A DNA stretch of 64,000 nucleotides. Source: Cepaea nemoralis. Lineage: Eukaryota; Mollusca; Gastropoda; Stylommatophora; Helicidae. Shown here one piece after another: positions 33,701 to 42,365 of this stretch. How positions within the stretch are numbered: the first letter of the stretch is position 1; each line of letters begins with the position of its first letter. The notes under the pieces are model-generated. The model saw only the letters and a list, made by a program, of their open reading frames with translations, ran no database searches and was not told where the DNA came from. The translations under genes were made by a program, and so were the position numbers. The DNA lies in assembly GCA_014155875.1 (NCBI GenBank), contig JACEFZ010028303.1, positions 70,001 through 134,000 of the forward strand. Direction: 5' to 3'.

Positions 33701-36700
33701 ATAGCAGTCAGTAGATCTCTCAAGTATTGTGTTTTAGTTATTATATTATATCATACTTAGCATCATATCACCATTTTTAGATCACTCATAAAAAAAAAAA
33801 GAGAAATGAAATAACATAAGCGGTGAAACATAAAAATCATATTTGTGTGAATAAATACTGAACAAGAGAAACAAAGGAAGACAGAGAAAGATGTATATGG
33901 AAAATGAAATCAGTTGTGCAGCAAATTATATTATACGCAAGATCAATTTATTAAAATTATCAGATAATACAAACAAGTGGATAGTCATAATTGTCAGGGT
34001 ATGCTTGAGTTGCCTTCAATTAAGAACCTACATCACAGCACTCAAGGTATTCCCATACGTGCTCCTTTCTCCGTTCAACAGTCAGCGAAGAGTCCCAATA
34101 CTAATGATACCGGTGGCAGTCTGGTAATGTTGCCAGGTCTGTTTCAGAACAGCCATCTGATGAAGAAATTGTTTAAACACAAAAGCCACAAACACTATGT
34201 TGCACAATTTATTGCCTGACATATTTCGTTGCATCTCGTCATGTGCATGCTGCTGAGTTATATATTATATGAAGTGAATACATGAATAATACATAAGCTG
34301 AAACAATTAAAACACATAGTCATAGGTATTCTTCGAATGTGGAACATCTGTTATTTCCACGGTGATTTCAGATTTACAACGAATTCGTTCTGTCTGCATA
34401 ATTCCGACTGGAACCGCCTAATTGCTAACGCCTCAGTATATTTGAGCAATCGTGTATTATTCGTATGCACCTGACGAGATGCAGCGAAATTATACCAGGC
34501 AATAAATCGTGTAACATATTCTTTACGTCTTCCATGTTTAAATTCATTAATGGAATGGGACGCAGAGGTGTTTCCAAGGCACCAGGGCCAGGTTATATAC
34601 TGGCCAAGACCTATTGACGCGTCCTCGTCGAGCGTCCTGGGCAACAGGTCCCTTCGGGGTCCTGGCTGAAGTCAATAGGATCGCCGATTCCTCCGAAGTC
34701 GGAGAGTGTCTGCCTGTATGGCGAGGAACCACCAGTCTGCACACCAATAAACCAGACATGGGACAACGGATACTCACGCAAAACTCAGGTCCTGTATGAC
34801 ATCACACTGATGTTGGACAACAGGATGCCTTCATCCGACATACAGGACTTTGCGTTGGAGCTCAAGCCAACGAACGCAAGCAAGCAAGCAAGCATTAATG
34901 GAATGCATTGATTTGAAGAAGTTGTTTATTAGTTCTTTTGCGTTGATTGTGTCACGATTTTTGAGAATGATAATAGCGTTTCATGATTTTTTGCTAGAAA
35001 TCGCCGTAAACGATTTGAGGCGCGCCAAAGGAAGAGAAGGGAAGCTCAGAGTACGAGACTCCATCAGCCAAGTGCATTTGTTGTAGACAGAAGCATTCCT
35101 CAGAACAGGTTAAATAAGGTAAATGTGTGGTCTTTCATTTGTAACACTGTAAATGTAATATGACAGACATTACCATAAATACGAGGGTAAGTTAATAAGT
35201 AAGTCACAAATTGCTGTAGAAAAATAACTAAAGATGATAACAACTTGAAACCAGTTTATTTTTATACATACATTGTCCCTCTATTTGTCAACACAATTTC
35301 CACCAACATTGATGCACTTATCCCGTCGTTTTATCAGTCCTCCCAAACCGACTGCATATAACTGCGTGCTCAGTTTTCATTTAATTGCCATACCACAGAA
35401 CTGTCTGACTTACTCATTGACTCGCCCTGGTAACTTTTTCTACCCAACTATGCTCCGCTTTACGTGAAATCGCTAGGGGCAAAGTCCACTGAAAACCCAC
35501 CTTGGCGGGAGACATTTCGCGAGTGACGCCGAAGTTAAATGTGAAGTGAAAACGTGGTTTAGAAAACATAGCACGCAGTGCTATACAACCGGTTTGGGAT
35601 GACTGATAAAACGACGGGATAAGTGCATCAATGTTGGTGGAAATTATGTTGAGAAATAAAGGGACAATGTATGTATAAAAATAAACTGGTTTCAAGTTGT
35701 TATCATAGTTAGTTATTTTTCTACAGCAATTTGTGACTTACTTATTAACTTACCCTCGTATTTCAGGTAATACGACTTTACATTTGCCCCTATACTAAAA
35801 AAAAAATTTTTTTTGCATATCCTGTTGCAGGATGTCGCAGTCAACCCCAGCATTTTTGGCTGTTTGTTATTTCTTGGCAAGTTTACGTTAACTAGTTAAC
35901 CACTGCTTTCTGAATGACCGGCACTCATACTTTTGTGTGGAAACCAACGCAGCTGTGTTTCGAACGCGAATTGATTTAGTTAACTCCTTCGTCCCAGCGC
36001 CACTATACTAGCTCATGACATAAGGTGAGCTGACTAGCTTCTTGCTACATTTCCATTTGCCCATAGATATCCACGGTCGCGAATCTACGATGCTGGGTCT
36101 ATTCCAGACCATTTGGTGTTCAAAAACAGATGGAATATAATGTGCTGCGGTGGTGATCTATTGTACTTTCCACAGTGCCACCGTGATCTTTCTCATGTGA
36201 AGAAATCCTGCTCCCAGCCGACAAGAATAATGGATGCTAAGCTGTTTCAGATTTCTGAAACCTTTTCTTGTAATACACCCCCAGAACACATGGACACCCA
36301 CTCACACATTAACAAACGTACATATTCGTGTAGACATCATTCAGAAGTCGCGCTTCACATCACTCACGCATAAGAGTAAAGGGTATTCTTCCTGCGCTCG
36401 CTCGCCTTGAACTCAAGCGTGGTCCATACACGCTTCTTCAACTAGCACTGGACTGAATTTTGCGTGTGGATTAGCTTTTCCTATTACTAGTGTCCCTCGC
36501 CATCAGGCGAACCCACCGACTTCACAGGCGCCTATAATTTACGTCCCCAAGTAAATGACGAGAAGTCAACATTTTAGTCCAACTGAGCGGTTTAGGGGTT
36601 TAAACCCCTCCTCCTCCTCCCCCCCCCCCCCCCCCCCACCTACCTCAGCATCAACACGCGCTCTTATCCATTCGGCCAAGCTGAACTCCGAGTAAAGGGT

Positions 36701-39700
36701 GCGGTCCTGTTGGCAAACAATGCACCAACACAATCGGGAAGATCCATGATGAACAAAGTTGGCAGAATGAATGAAGTATGGACTTTAATACAAAGCGGTC
36801 TGCTCTTAAATCGCTCGCACCTAATTTCGAATGCTAGACTCGGTATGACCAGAAACTATTGAACTGCGCGTCTCGCTATCCCCTAAACAATATAAAATAA
36901 CACAAAGTAATGCAGCTTTACGGAAAACATAGGATGTTGTGGCGCCTAGCTTTCATCAGCAAACAAATACATACACAAAGCACAACATATGAACACGGGG
37001 AAGACCCTCCAGTGATAACATTAAGGCTTAATTTTAAGAACGGGATAAGAAGAATGAAAAAATTAGATCAATGAAAAGACAATGGAAAAAATTAATTGGG
37101 AAAAAAATCTGCTACTCAACTCAGAATCCCAGACTGTGACTCTTACTAAAGACACAATTTTGGCCTTTTGAGCATAACTGTTACAGAATAGTTATTAGAA
37201 TATCGTGGACTGAGAAGAAGAAATATACTGACATTCTTCCAGATCTGAATACTTGAGACTAGCTCATAAACAGCTTCATGTCTCGCAAATTGAAATAATG
37301 TGGCCACGTTAAACATCAAAGTGGTTTGAGGGGAGAAAAACACTTACGGAGAGCATGGATTCTGGAAGATAAGGCAGAGGTCGACCATTGCGATGACGTG
37401 CACGGGGCTGTGCAGATACTTTGGACTTGCCAGTGCATGAGGCAGAAAAAATGGTAAGTGATCGAGAGCTTTTCTACAGGCCCGGTGAGAGCGACCTTTG
37501 GCATACGACCTGCTAAATAATGATTATATAATGGACGACCACAGAGCATACGATATAAAATAGAATTAATTAATCACACACACACACACACACACACAAC
37601 GATAATTAAACTATGATCTTTACTAGAATACAATCACAGATAATGAAATGGACATTACGGCCAAAGCCTTCGTCAGCACACAAAACAACACACACATGAA
37701 ATAGAAACTGCTGTATTATGCGTGTAATGATCTCGAGGTATGGTATCCGCCTCGAGTGCTGGAGGTCCCGGGTTCAAGCCCCGGTGAGGGCCGGGATTTT
37801 TTTACGTGGACTTCTAGTAATAAAATTTCCATTTTGTCTCTGGGTAATGAGATCGGACACCCGTGTGTATTGTTGCGCACGTTAAAAAATCCCTTGGCAA
37901 TTGGATAAATACCTGGATGGCTTGATCACAGAGCATAATCGAGACAAGAGCACTTACTTGATCCACAATTGTTGATTTAGTCAGATGCGAACCATAACCA
38001 CGCACGCATGTTGGGACGGCACATGATGATAATGATATGCACAAATGCGAGGTATAATTGGTTAGCCTTCAGACTCTGACAGGTGTAGTACTATATTTAC
38101 CAATTCCCATGTGCGGTGTGCGTGCAGTTAGCCTGGACTAGGTAATGTAAGAATGTCTTCGTGCTGTCACTTGATACCCTCTAACTCTCTTCTTTTCTGC
38201 TATCTCTAGACCCTATCTTGCAAATTGTTGAACGAGCTTCTGGGATAAATTTGATAGTTTTCAACATGTTTCCCTTGTGGTTTCGATATTAAAGAAATTA
38301 AAAGACGAATATCTATTGCTCTTCAAAAGCTAAAACAACTGGATAAATTGTAGAGTCGGACAGATAGAACTACAAAAATTGGATTTTTAAGAGTATGCAT
38401 CTTTCCTATTGCAACATACGCCTATGCGACATGTAAACTTACTAAACAAGCTGAATAGCGCATATATGCCATTGAATATAAATGTTATAGACGAGTTTTA
38501 AGAATATCTTGGATACAGAACATAACAAATGAATCTATACGTTAAGAGCTGAATATTGAAGATGGTTGGCTACTAAAGGCCATAAAACAAAGACAGTTGA
38601 AATATGTTGGCCACTTGAAACGTCGTGAACGTTTGGAGAGAACAATAAGAGAGGAAGGGGAAGGCCAAAGAGAAGATGGGTGCAGGATGTAGCAGATGAT
38701 CTCTAGATGGGTGTATCCGCGGGACATCTCGCTTATGACCGAGACGTTTTCCGGACGATAGTTATGGGAGCAAAGTTCTGCAAGGAACATGATGCTGAAT
38801 GAATATTTAAAACGGACCAGACGCTCAGTTTTGTTGTTAATTATGTATTTTATAATAATTATTATTCATGATTCGTTTGTTATCTGGATAAAGCCATAAC
38901 CTGTTAATCCCTTTTGCTTATAAGTGGGATGTATAGTGTCTAATACCCATAGTCAAGGGGCCAAGCTGTCTGCCACATGCCCCAAAAGTCATGGTTTCAT
39001 CTTCAGACTGCCCTATTCAGACCCGAGTGCAGTTTTTCTAGGGATCCCCTGGTCATCACTAGAACCACATAGCCAATGTTTTGTGCAGTGTTTGGGCAGA
39101 TGGCTCTCAGTTCTGCATAGACAGACCAAGTCAGATGGAGTAAACCCGGTGCAATGAGTTGATTCTCTCGCCGTTAATTCCTTTAACCTAGTTAATCAGA
39201 CTGTAGAGTTAAGTGTATTGATGAAAGTAAAGGTAATAGTACCTTTTATACTTTTATACGTATTAAGGTTGATTGGGTAAATGGTACAAGACTTAAATGG
39301 TTTTTTTTTAAATAGACAAGTCAACACTCTAAAGATGAAGAGGTCAAAATCCCGCTTGACATCTTTAGTTTCCTGGACATTTCTTCATCTCATCTCATCA
39401 TGTTCCTCTTGTACCTTGCGGTGTCAAGGTGAAGTATAAACAGCGGGAGAGTGCCCGCTTATGGGCTTCATGTATCAATATTCCCATGGATTCTGCTATT
39501 CCCTGCGTCCATCGTTTACGTGGTCGGCCTCTTCCTCTGCTTCCCTCTGGTCTGTACATCACTGCTTGTTGTGGTATACTGTTAGTTGCTAACCTACTTG
39601 CATGGCCAAACATTTGACTTGCTGCCTTCTAATAAAATAGTGCAGCTATAACCCCCACTTTAGTCCTGATTTCTTCATTTCTGATCTTATCTCTTCTTGA

Positions 39701-42167
39701 TACGTTGAGTATTCTTCTCAGGAATCTTATTTCTGTTGTTGTGATTTTTCTGTCATTGTCCAGGTTTGGCATTGGTAACATAGAGTTGGTAGGAAGATTG
39801 TGTTGTAAAGTGCTTTCTTAGTAGTTATTGATACATGTTTGTTTTTTAGTATTGGTGCCATTTGTCCAATGAGTTGGTTTGCCTTATTGCATCTATTTTC
39901 GATCTCGTCTTCTGATTTGCCATTTCATGATATATTTATAATATGGTACTTGAAACTCTTTGGTATGATACTTGAAACTTTTTACTTGTATCAAAGGATG
40001 TTCGTGAAGGTGAATCGTTGTTGTTTTTTCGTCTTTAGCTATAGTTAATACCTCTGTTTACTTGTGATAATTTGCATGTTATGTTCCCTACACATTTCAT
40101 TTAGACTATTCATGTGGTCTTGTAATTCAGCTTCTGATTTTGCTAATAGTGCTTGTTCGTCCGCAAGCAGGAGTTCTCTAATGGTTAGATTTGCAGATGG
40201 TTCTTCTTCTGTGTCCTCGCCATGCGGTGCGGTCTCTGTTTGGCTGGTTTCTTTACATATGTTGTCTATACATTTCTTGGTACCCATTTTTAAAGTGGGT
40301 CTACCGAGGAACCCAGGTCACTTGTAGCAGTCTGCCTAGATATGACCTCTAACCCATGGCCGCCGCGCCAAGTTTACTTATACATAGATTAATGTCATTT
40401 TAATCATGTTTGTGATACGAATTAATTTATGTGATTATAAACTGTACATTATTTGCAGTATTAACTCTTTCAATCCCAATGAATTTGTGTTACGTATCTT
40501 TCTCTTGAATCCCAACCATCACATAATGTGTTCTTCTGCCTTCTGCATTTGATCAGACCGTACTAAAGAAATCTGGCTGTCAAATTGACTACTTCCACTG
40601 TGGATTCAGCCTCTTTGAAATTAATACACTAATTTTTCATTCTGGGTTATTTCGGCCCTTGGGTATCTGATACTTAACCTTATAGGGGATGAAAGAGTGA
40701 ATATGCAGTTGCCATTTGCTATACTGACTTGTCCAGTGCAGTGTCTTCATTGCTAAACTGTCCACAGGAGTCCGAGAGAGGAAATGAAAACAGTTCACCA
40801 TATTTGGCATCGAAGCAGCTGCATCAGATCATGTTGCATAATTCTTCCTTACCTGCCACCAATCAGCCTCATGGAAACAACAGTCAACGGTTGCAGCAGT
40901 CAGATGTGAAAGCTGATCCAAATGGATACAAACACGAGGCTCGCCAGAGGATGGCGGCATCTTCTGTTTATGAAAATCTTGCAGACTCAAAACCATCTGC
41001 ATTGGGCCGCAGTGGAGATTTTCAGGGAAGTAAAAGTGCTCCATCTATTGTGCCTCTTGAGACCATTGAGATGAGTGTACTACAAGAGACTAGTGAAGAG
41101 AGAAGTCGTTTGGACGGATTTGACAGTATATGTGGCGGCATGAACAGTAGCAATAATAATGCTACTGAAAATGAAGCTTTCTCGGTGCTATCAGATTCAT
41201 TATCTCATTCACCTCATACAAGTTGCCAGTTTACTGAGGCATCAGCACGCGTGCTGGAAACTACATCATCTGAACCCCAACCACCTTCATTACCTCAGGC
41301 AATGCATCAGCAACTTCAAGACGATGCCTCTCCTAAGGAAGAAAATGATACTGCTGTACAATCTTTGTTACCTATTCATGAAAACAATGTGTCCGTTGAA
41401 AGTTTGGATCAACCAGTTCGTCCTTTCGAATCTAAAAGTGATAAGGACCTGTATAGACACCTGCTGCTGGGCAGCACACAGGAGTTTAATCATGAAAGAT
41501 TTGGACTTGTCAGTGACAACCCAGAGCATCTTTTCATGTCATTAACTCACTCAAATACATTTCCTGTTGCCACCAAGGTGAATGGTGTGGCTTTAGATAT
41601 GTACTCTGAGAGTGATGAAGAAGATGACTCTGAAGTACCTTATGAACAACAGTTGCATATTAGTGAAGAAGATTTAGGAGTATCAGATGAAACGCTGGAG
41701 AATAGTTTATTCCTTGGTGCAAATACTCCAACAGGGAAAGGGGTCGTGAAGAGTGGGTCATGGGATTAATTCCTAGCCTGGGCTTGTCACGACCAGGAAT
41801 GCGTAAGTATCAGAGTGAAGAAGGGCCGGTTTACAGTAGACTTGTGAACAAAAGCATTGCATTTCTGGAGGACGCTGCCAGGAGCCGGTCTCTTGACGAG
41901 CCATCTGGATTACGGGCTGAAAGCCCTGATCCTAGGCGAATGAACAGCACTATTGCTGGCAGTCCTGATGTGGAGACTTATGACAACTTTTTACAGCAGC
42001 CAGACCGACTACCTAACAGTTCGTATGCATATGATCCTAATGATGACTCGCCGCCTTGGGACACGGGCATCAATAGAACAGACTTGTCAAGTCAGACAAC
42101 AGAAGACAGGGAAAAGCTGAACCGCTTAAAGGATGTGCTTCCAGATCAGCAGCCTATCCCGGTTTAA
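20267..42167 (+). CDS. Neuregulin-like pro-ligand gene, last four exons
   Basis: A type I membrane growth-factor precursor, expected to release an EGF ligand for an ErbB/EGFR receptor after juxtamembrane cleavage. Exons 20267-20337, 32558-32660, 34998-35118 and 40768-42167 join in phase (1, 2, 0) with AG/GT borders. Order: end of EGF (Cys5-Cys6), stalk [19 protein letters not shown], one TM helix, basic [14 protein letters not shown], about 500-residue tail ending QPIPV. Seen: the helix [14 protein letters not shown] parallels vertebrate neuregulins (R-VLTITGICIALLV, from memory), the EGF tail [11 protein letters not shown] parallels the beta-type CPNEFTGDRC, and PIPV parallels PIAV. Inferred: orthology. 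Drosophila Vein is a secreted relative. Missing: upstream exons (first four EGF cysteines, signal, Ig). Odd: a one-base frame break near 41740. Alternative: another EGF-TM protein, less likely. Confidence 0.8.
20341..20930. other. First intron start; no repeat recognised
   Basis: Includes a short (AT)n at 20481 and several TTTTTGGTTACCCATATAT-like repeats at 20730-20790. Nothing else is supported. Confidence 0.4.
20930..21025 (-). mobile_element. tRNA-like SINE head, minus strand
   Basis: The minus strand reads GTGAGCCGCGTGGTCAAGTG (A box) and GGAGTTCGATCCCGGGTCC (B box). Confidence 0.65.
21395..21490 (-). mobile_element. tRNA-like SINE, minus strand
   Basis: The minus strand reads GGAGTCACGGCAACCCAGTG and ATGTTCGAATCTCTATC, with the B box well preserved. 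Confidence 0.6.
21508..21745. mobile_element. hAT MITE, family CAGTGGTTCTCAACC
   Basis: Termini CAGTGGTTCTCAACC and GGTTGAGAACCACTG, with a GC-rich interior of C and G runs. The 8-bp flanks (TACAAGCA, TATTAATT) do not match, so either the copy is old or its ends recombined. Confidence 0.8.
22095..22333 (-). mobile_element. SINE family A copy with internal 5' inversion
   Basis: The T-run at 22095-22111 is the poly-A tail of a minus-strand SINE. After the normal 3' part (to about 22158) the rest of the SINE is present in reverse order and complement: ACACTTTCTCCGTAATCCCG ... GCGGTTCGATCCCCGCTGG (B box, now on +) ... CCAAGAAATCAACATACAG. TATGTTGATT and AATCAACATA flank the inverted block. The tRNA A-box end is lost. 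Pattern fits twin priming. Confidence 0.85.
22390..22560 (+). mobile_element. SINE family C copy, diverged
   Basis: GACGTAAATTACTGGTACCT, CGAAAGCTAATCCACATGCA and ATGGACTACACTTGAGGTCG are reverse complements of the family C body seen at 36385 and 47031. Confidence 0.7.
22561..23045. other. No feature recognised; AT-rich
   Basis: No supported exon or repeat in this intronic stretch. Confidence 0.4.
23080..23755 (-). pseudogene. LINE RNase H domain fragment
   Basis: Minus strand. From 23755 the frame reads [20 protein letters not shown] (first catalytic Asp in YTDGS), then a frameshift near 23670. The 199-aa frame 23679-23080 has [15 protein letters not shown] (Glu), [15 protein letters not shown] (Asp), [20 protein letters not shown] (His and Asp) and the C-terminal [20 protein letters not shown]. 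All four RNase H acidic positions are present, but the frame is broken and the reverse transcriptase is absent. Belongs to an I/R1/Jockey-like LINE. A worse copy lies at 12450. Confidence 0.85.
23780..24190. repeat. LINE 3' scrap, local duplication and SINE remnant
   Basis: GGGCGGTCATGGTTCACC is a scrap of the [12 protein letters not shown] end. 23880-23990 holds two copies of TGCC...CATCCTGGTATTTA-CCCTTTACCTTCC about 65 bp apart. 24015-24175 matches the SINE at 54060 (CGACCCAGCCTAAAATG, GCAGTCTGTGTGATACGTCA). Confidence 0.5.
24191..26400. other. Intron stretch, no gene recognised
   Basis: Contains a small SINE A scrap at 26055-26110 (ATGAGCGTCGGTCGTT, AATCAATGGCACACTA). The rest shows no repeat or coding signal I can support. 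Confidence 0.4.
26410..26526. repeat. (GA)n microsatellite
   Basis: About 58 GA dinucleotides with two interruptions. Confidence 0.98.
26740..27145 (-). pseudogene. Truncated LINE 3' end
   Basis: Minus frame [36 protein letters not shown] and beyond a frameshift the rest of a C2H2 finger. It parallels 27298-27660 but keeps a Thr-Lys where that copy has a stop, showing that the ORF normally continues into the finger. Confidence 0.8.
27298..30640 (-). mobile_element. Near-complete LINE with broken ORF
   Basis: 3' end at left: GGCACCTTGCCGTCTTGACA. The ORF remnants run 27370-30176. 30180-30640 is GC-richer and probably the element's 5' leader. It lies in the first intron of the neuregulin-like gene, antisense to it, and abuts the (TA)n at 30685. 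Endonuclease N-terminal about 100 residues are missing, apparently by an internal deletion joining leader to [17 protein letters not shown]. Confidence 0.85.
27370..30176 (-). pseudogene. LINE endonuclease-RT-zinc finger ORF, disrupted
   Basis: 30132-28276 encodes partial endonuclease ([28 protein letters not shown] after CDT) and RT ([51 protein letters not shown]). A one-base shift near 28318 moves to the frame 28304-27516 with catalytic [29 protein letters not shown] and [14 protein letters not shown]. An in-frame TGA at about 27516 (NGIK-stop-KEKI) precedes [19 protein letters not shown] and a C2H2 finger (CTHC ... HTRYRHS). So there are three lesions: N-terminal deletion, frameshift and nonsense. 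Confidence 0.88.
30686..30772. repeat. (TA)n microsatellite
   Basis: About 43 TA dinucleotides. Borders the leader end of the LINE. Confidence 0.98.
30773..31950. other. Intron stretch, no gene recognised
   Basis: AT-rich, with a small (TAA)n/(TTA)n at 31167-31195 and a T-run at 31240. No supported exon. Confidence 0.4.
31960..32110. repeat. Dispersed repeat shared with 9415-9545
   Basis: GGTGTGTCACAATTATGACT and GTTGTTAATATGGTAGCA recur in the same order as at 9450. Unknown family. Confidence 0.6.
32558..32660 (+). CDS. Neuregulin-like exon: transmembrane helix
   Basis: Branch-like CTAAC at 32531, acceptor TTGCTCTTTCAG, donor AA-GTGAGT. Two bases complete an Arg codon from the previous exon, then [33 protein letters not shown] and two bases. 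The 20-plus uncharged residues form one helix; the flanking Arg and following basic exon predict an outside-to-inside orientation. GIxIALLV matches the neuregulin helix. Confidence 0.85.
32790..32935 (+). pseudogene. LINE 3' fragment, TAHAYRHG family
   Basis: CACGTAGCATGGGCGAGACA, GACCGTGTGAGATGGCGAAA and CACGCTTATCGGCATGGCAA encode the LINE end [15 protein letters not shown]. Confidence 0.7.
33385..33560. repeat. Short tandem repeat, about 32 bp
   Basis: Three to four units of TTAGCACGTACCAAAATACC type, then two of AACATGCACGTAGATACCA type. Confidence 0.6.
33561..34190. other. Intron stretch, no gene recognised
   Basis: No supported exon or repeat; AT-rich. Confidence 0.35.
34190..34345. 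repeat. Dispersed repeat shared with 57605-57755
   Basis: Both contain CTGACATATTT/CTGGCATATTTTGCTGCAT, TTATGAAGTGAATA, AATACTTAAGCTGAAACAAT and AAAACACAT in the same order. Unknown family. Confidence 0.65.
34558..34892 (+). mobile_element. Retroposon family F, plus copy, 13-bp duplication
   Basis: 335 bp ending GCAAGCAAGCAAGCA. CATTAATGGAATG flanks it at 34545-34557 and 34893-34905, overlapping the tail by a few bases. It is the inverted-orientation sister of 11669-12006. Lies about 100 bp upstream of a neuregulin-like exon. Confidence 0.87.
34998..35118 (+). CDS. Neuregulin-like exon: basic juxtamembrane tail
   Basis: Acceptor GATTTTTTGCTAG, donor AATAAG-GTAAAT. One base completes Lys, then [40 protein letters not shown]. 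The cluster of 10 Arg/Lys in 14 residues is a stop-transfer segment, equivalent to the KTKKQRKKL stretch in vertebrate neuregulins. A weaker donor exists at 35108, but only 35118 keeps phase with the next exon at 40768. Confidence 0.82.
35182..35758. mobile_element. Foldback element made from mariner ends
   Basis: Flanked by TA (35180-35181, 35759-35760). Left arm CGAGGGTAAGTTAATAAGTA... and right arm ending ...TACTTATTAACTTACCCTCG are inverted copies for about 190 bp. Both match the 3' end of the mariner at 16922 (AACTTGAAACCAGTTTATTT, TTGATGCACTTATCCCGTCG). A non-autonomous palindromic derivative of that mariner. Confidence 0.88.
35797..36010 (-). mobile_element. SINE family A copy
   Basis: TTTTTTTTGCATATCCTG, GCAGTCAACCCCAGCATTTT, TTTCTTGGCAAGTTTACGTT. 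The tail is at left, so it runs on the minus strand. Diverged on the tRNA side. Confidence 0.75.
36385..36690 (-). mobile_element. tRNA-derived SINE family C copy
   Basis: Body GAACTCAAGCGTGGTCCATA, GCGTGTGGATTAGCTTTTCC, CAACATTTTAGTCCAACTGA. The right end holds the tRNA-like head (minus: TTGGCCGAATGGATAAGAGC). A poly-C tract sits at 36619-36639. Confidence 0.8.
36691..37135. other. Intron stretch, no gene recognised
   Basis: No supported exon or repeat. Confidence 0.35.
37140..37540 (+). pseudogene. Heavily decayed LINE C-terminal region
   Basis: The + strand reads [18 protein letters not shown] and [11 protein letters not shown] in broken frames, similar to the LINE segment at 38400 ([31 protein letters not shown]). 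Confidence 0.5.
37735..37935 (+). mobile_element. tRNA-Pro-like SINE family D
   Basis: Head TCTCGAGGTATGGTATCCGC, then GGAGGTCCCGGGTTCAAGCC (B box), then ACGTGGACTTCTAGTAATAA and GTGTGTATTGTTGCGCACG. Sister copy at 46309. The region to 38040 continues with a LINE end scrap (AACCATAACCACGCACGCAT). Confidence 0.78.
38270..38800 (+). pseudogene. Decayed LINE RT-to-C-terminus fragment
   Basis: Frames give [59 protein letters not shown] and [19 protein letters not shown] with several stops. This is the LINE order R-I-A-KA...YG-E-W...RR-L-I-W...GH-R. An old copy in the last intron of the neuregulin-like gene. Confidence 0.75.
38915..39185 (+). mobile_element. SINE family E copy
   Basis: Body words GACCCGAGTGCAG, GATCCCCTGGTCATCACTAG, then GACAGACCAAGTCAGATGGA and CCCGGTGCAATGAGTTGATT shared with 50400. 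Confidence 0.65.
39380..40300 (-). pseudogene. LINE fragment with mutated RT active site
   Basis: Minus 40287-40048 reads [40 protein letters not shown]. The normal FADDxxL is LADEQAL, so the second catalytic Asp is Glu. Later broken frames include [19 protein letters not shown] and, at 39613-39398, [35 protein letters not shown]. Lies antisense in the last intron. Confidence 0.8.
40301..40767. other. Intron end before the terminal exon
   Basis: A tRNA-like scrap may sit at 40300-40375. The acceptor ATTGCTAAACTGTCCACAG (branch-like CTAAA) precedes 40768. Earlier AGs at 40708, 40736 and 40740 would need other phases. Confidence 0.5.
40768..42167 (+). CDS. Neuregulin-like terminal exon: cytoplasmic tail
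   Basis: Begins [18 protein letters not shown] in phase with the previous exon and ends [15 protein letters not shown]. The tail is Ser/Asn/Gln/Glu-rich, likely disordered, with tyrosine motifs SVYENLAD and ETYDNFLQ (pYxN type), VYSRL (YxxL), and an acidic block [10 protein letters not shown]. The end [20 protein letters not shown] resembles the vertebrate neuregulin end (QEEIQARL..VIANQDPIAV, from memory). The first frame runs to a stop at 41769 (KSGSWD); the true frame resumes from 41745 ([19 protein letters not shown]). One extra base in the GGGG at 41740-41743 would join TPTGKG to REEWV. This could be an assembly slip or a real lesion. No intron consensus spans it. Confidence 0.82.
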
Positions 42168-42365
42168 CTCATAAACAGCTGGGTGTTTTTTCCCCATGTT
42201 TCTTCATTTTTTTTTAATTTTCAGATTGTCTAAAGGTTTAAAGGTCAGTCATTTTTACGTGTTTTTCTCAAAACTATATTGATGCTGTGAATGATTATGT
42301 AGAGAATATTTAATAAGTATAACGTGGTAAAAATGAAACAAAGCATTTGGTAAAAAGATTTCAAT
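42168..42365 (+). other. Probable start of the 3' UTR
   Basis: AT-rich sequence after the stop. No clear AATAAA is seen before the next SINE, so the polyadenylation site is not placed. Confidence 0.4.

Noticed and set aside
40709..40767. Longer terminal exon starting at 40709 or 40737
   Set aside because: These acceptors would need a phase that the exon ending at 35118 does not provide; 40768 fits and has a better branch and pyrimidine context.
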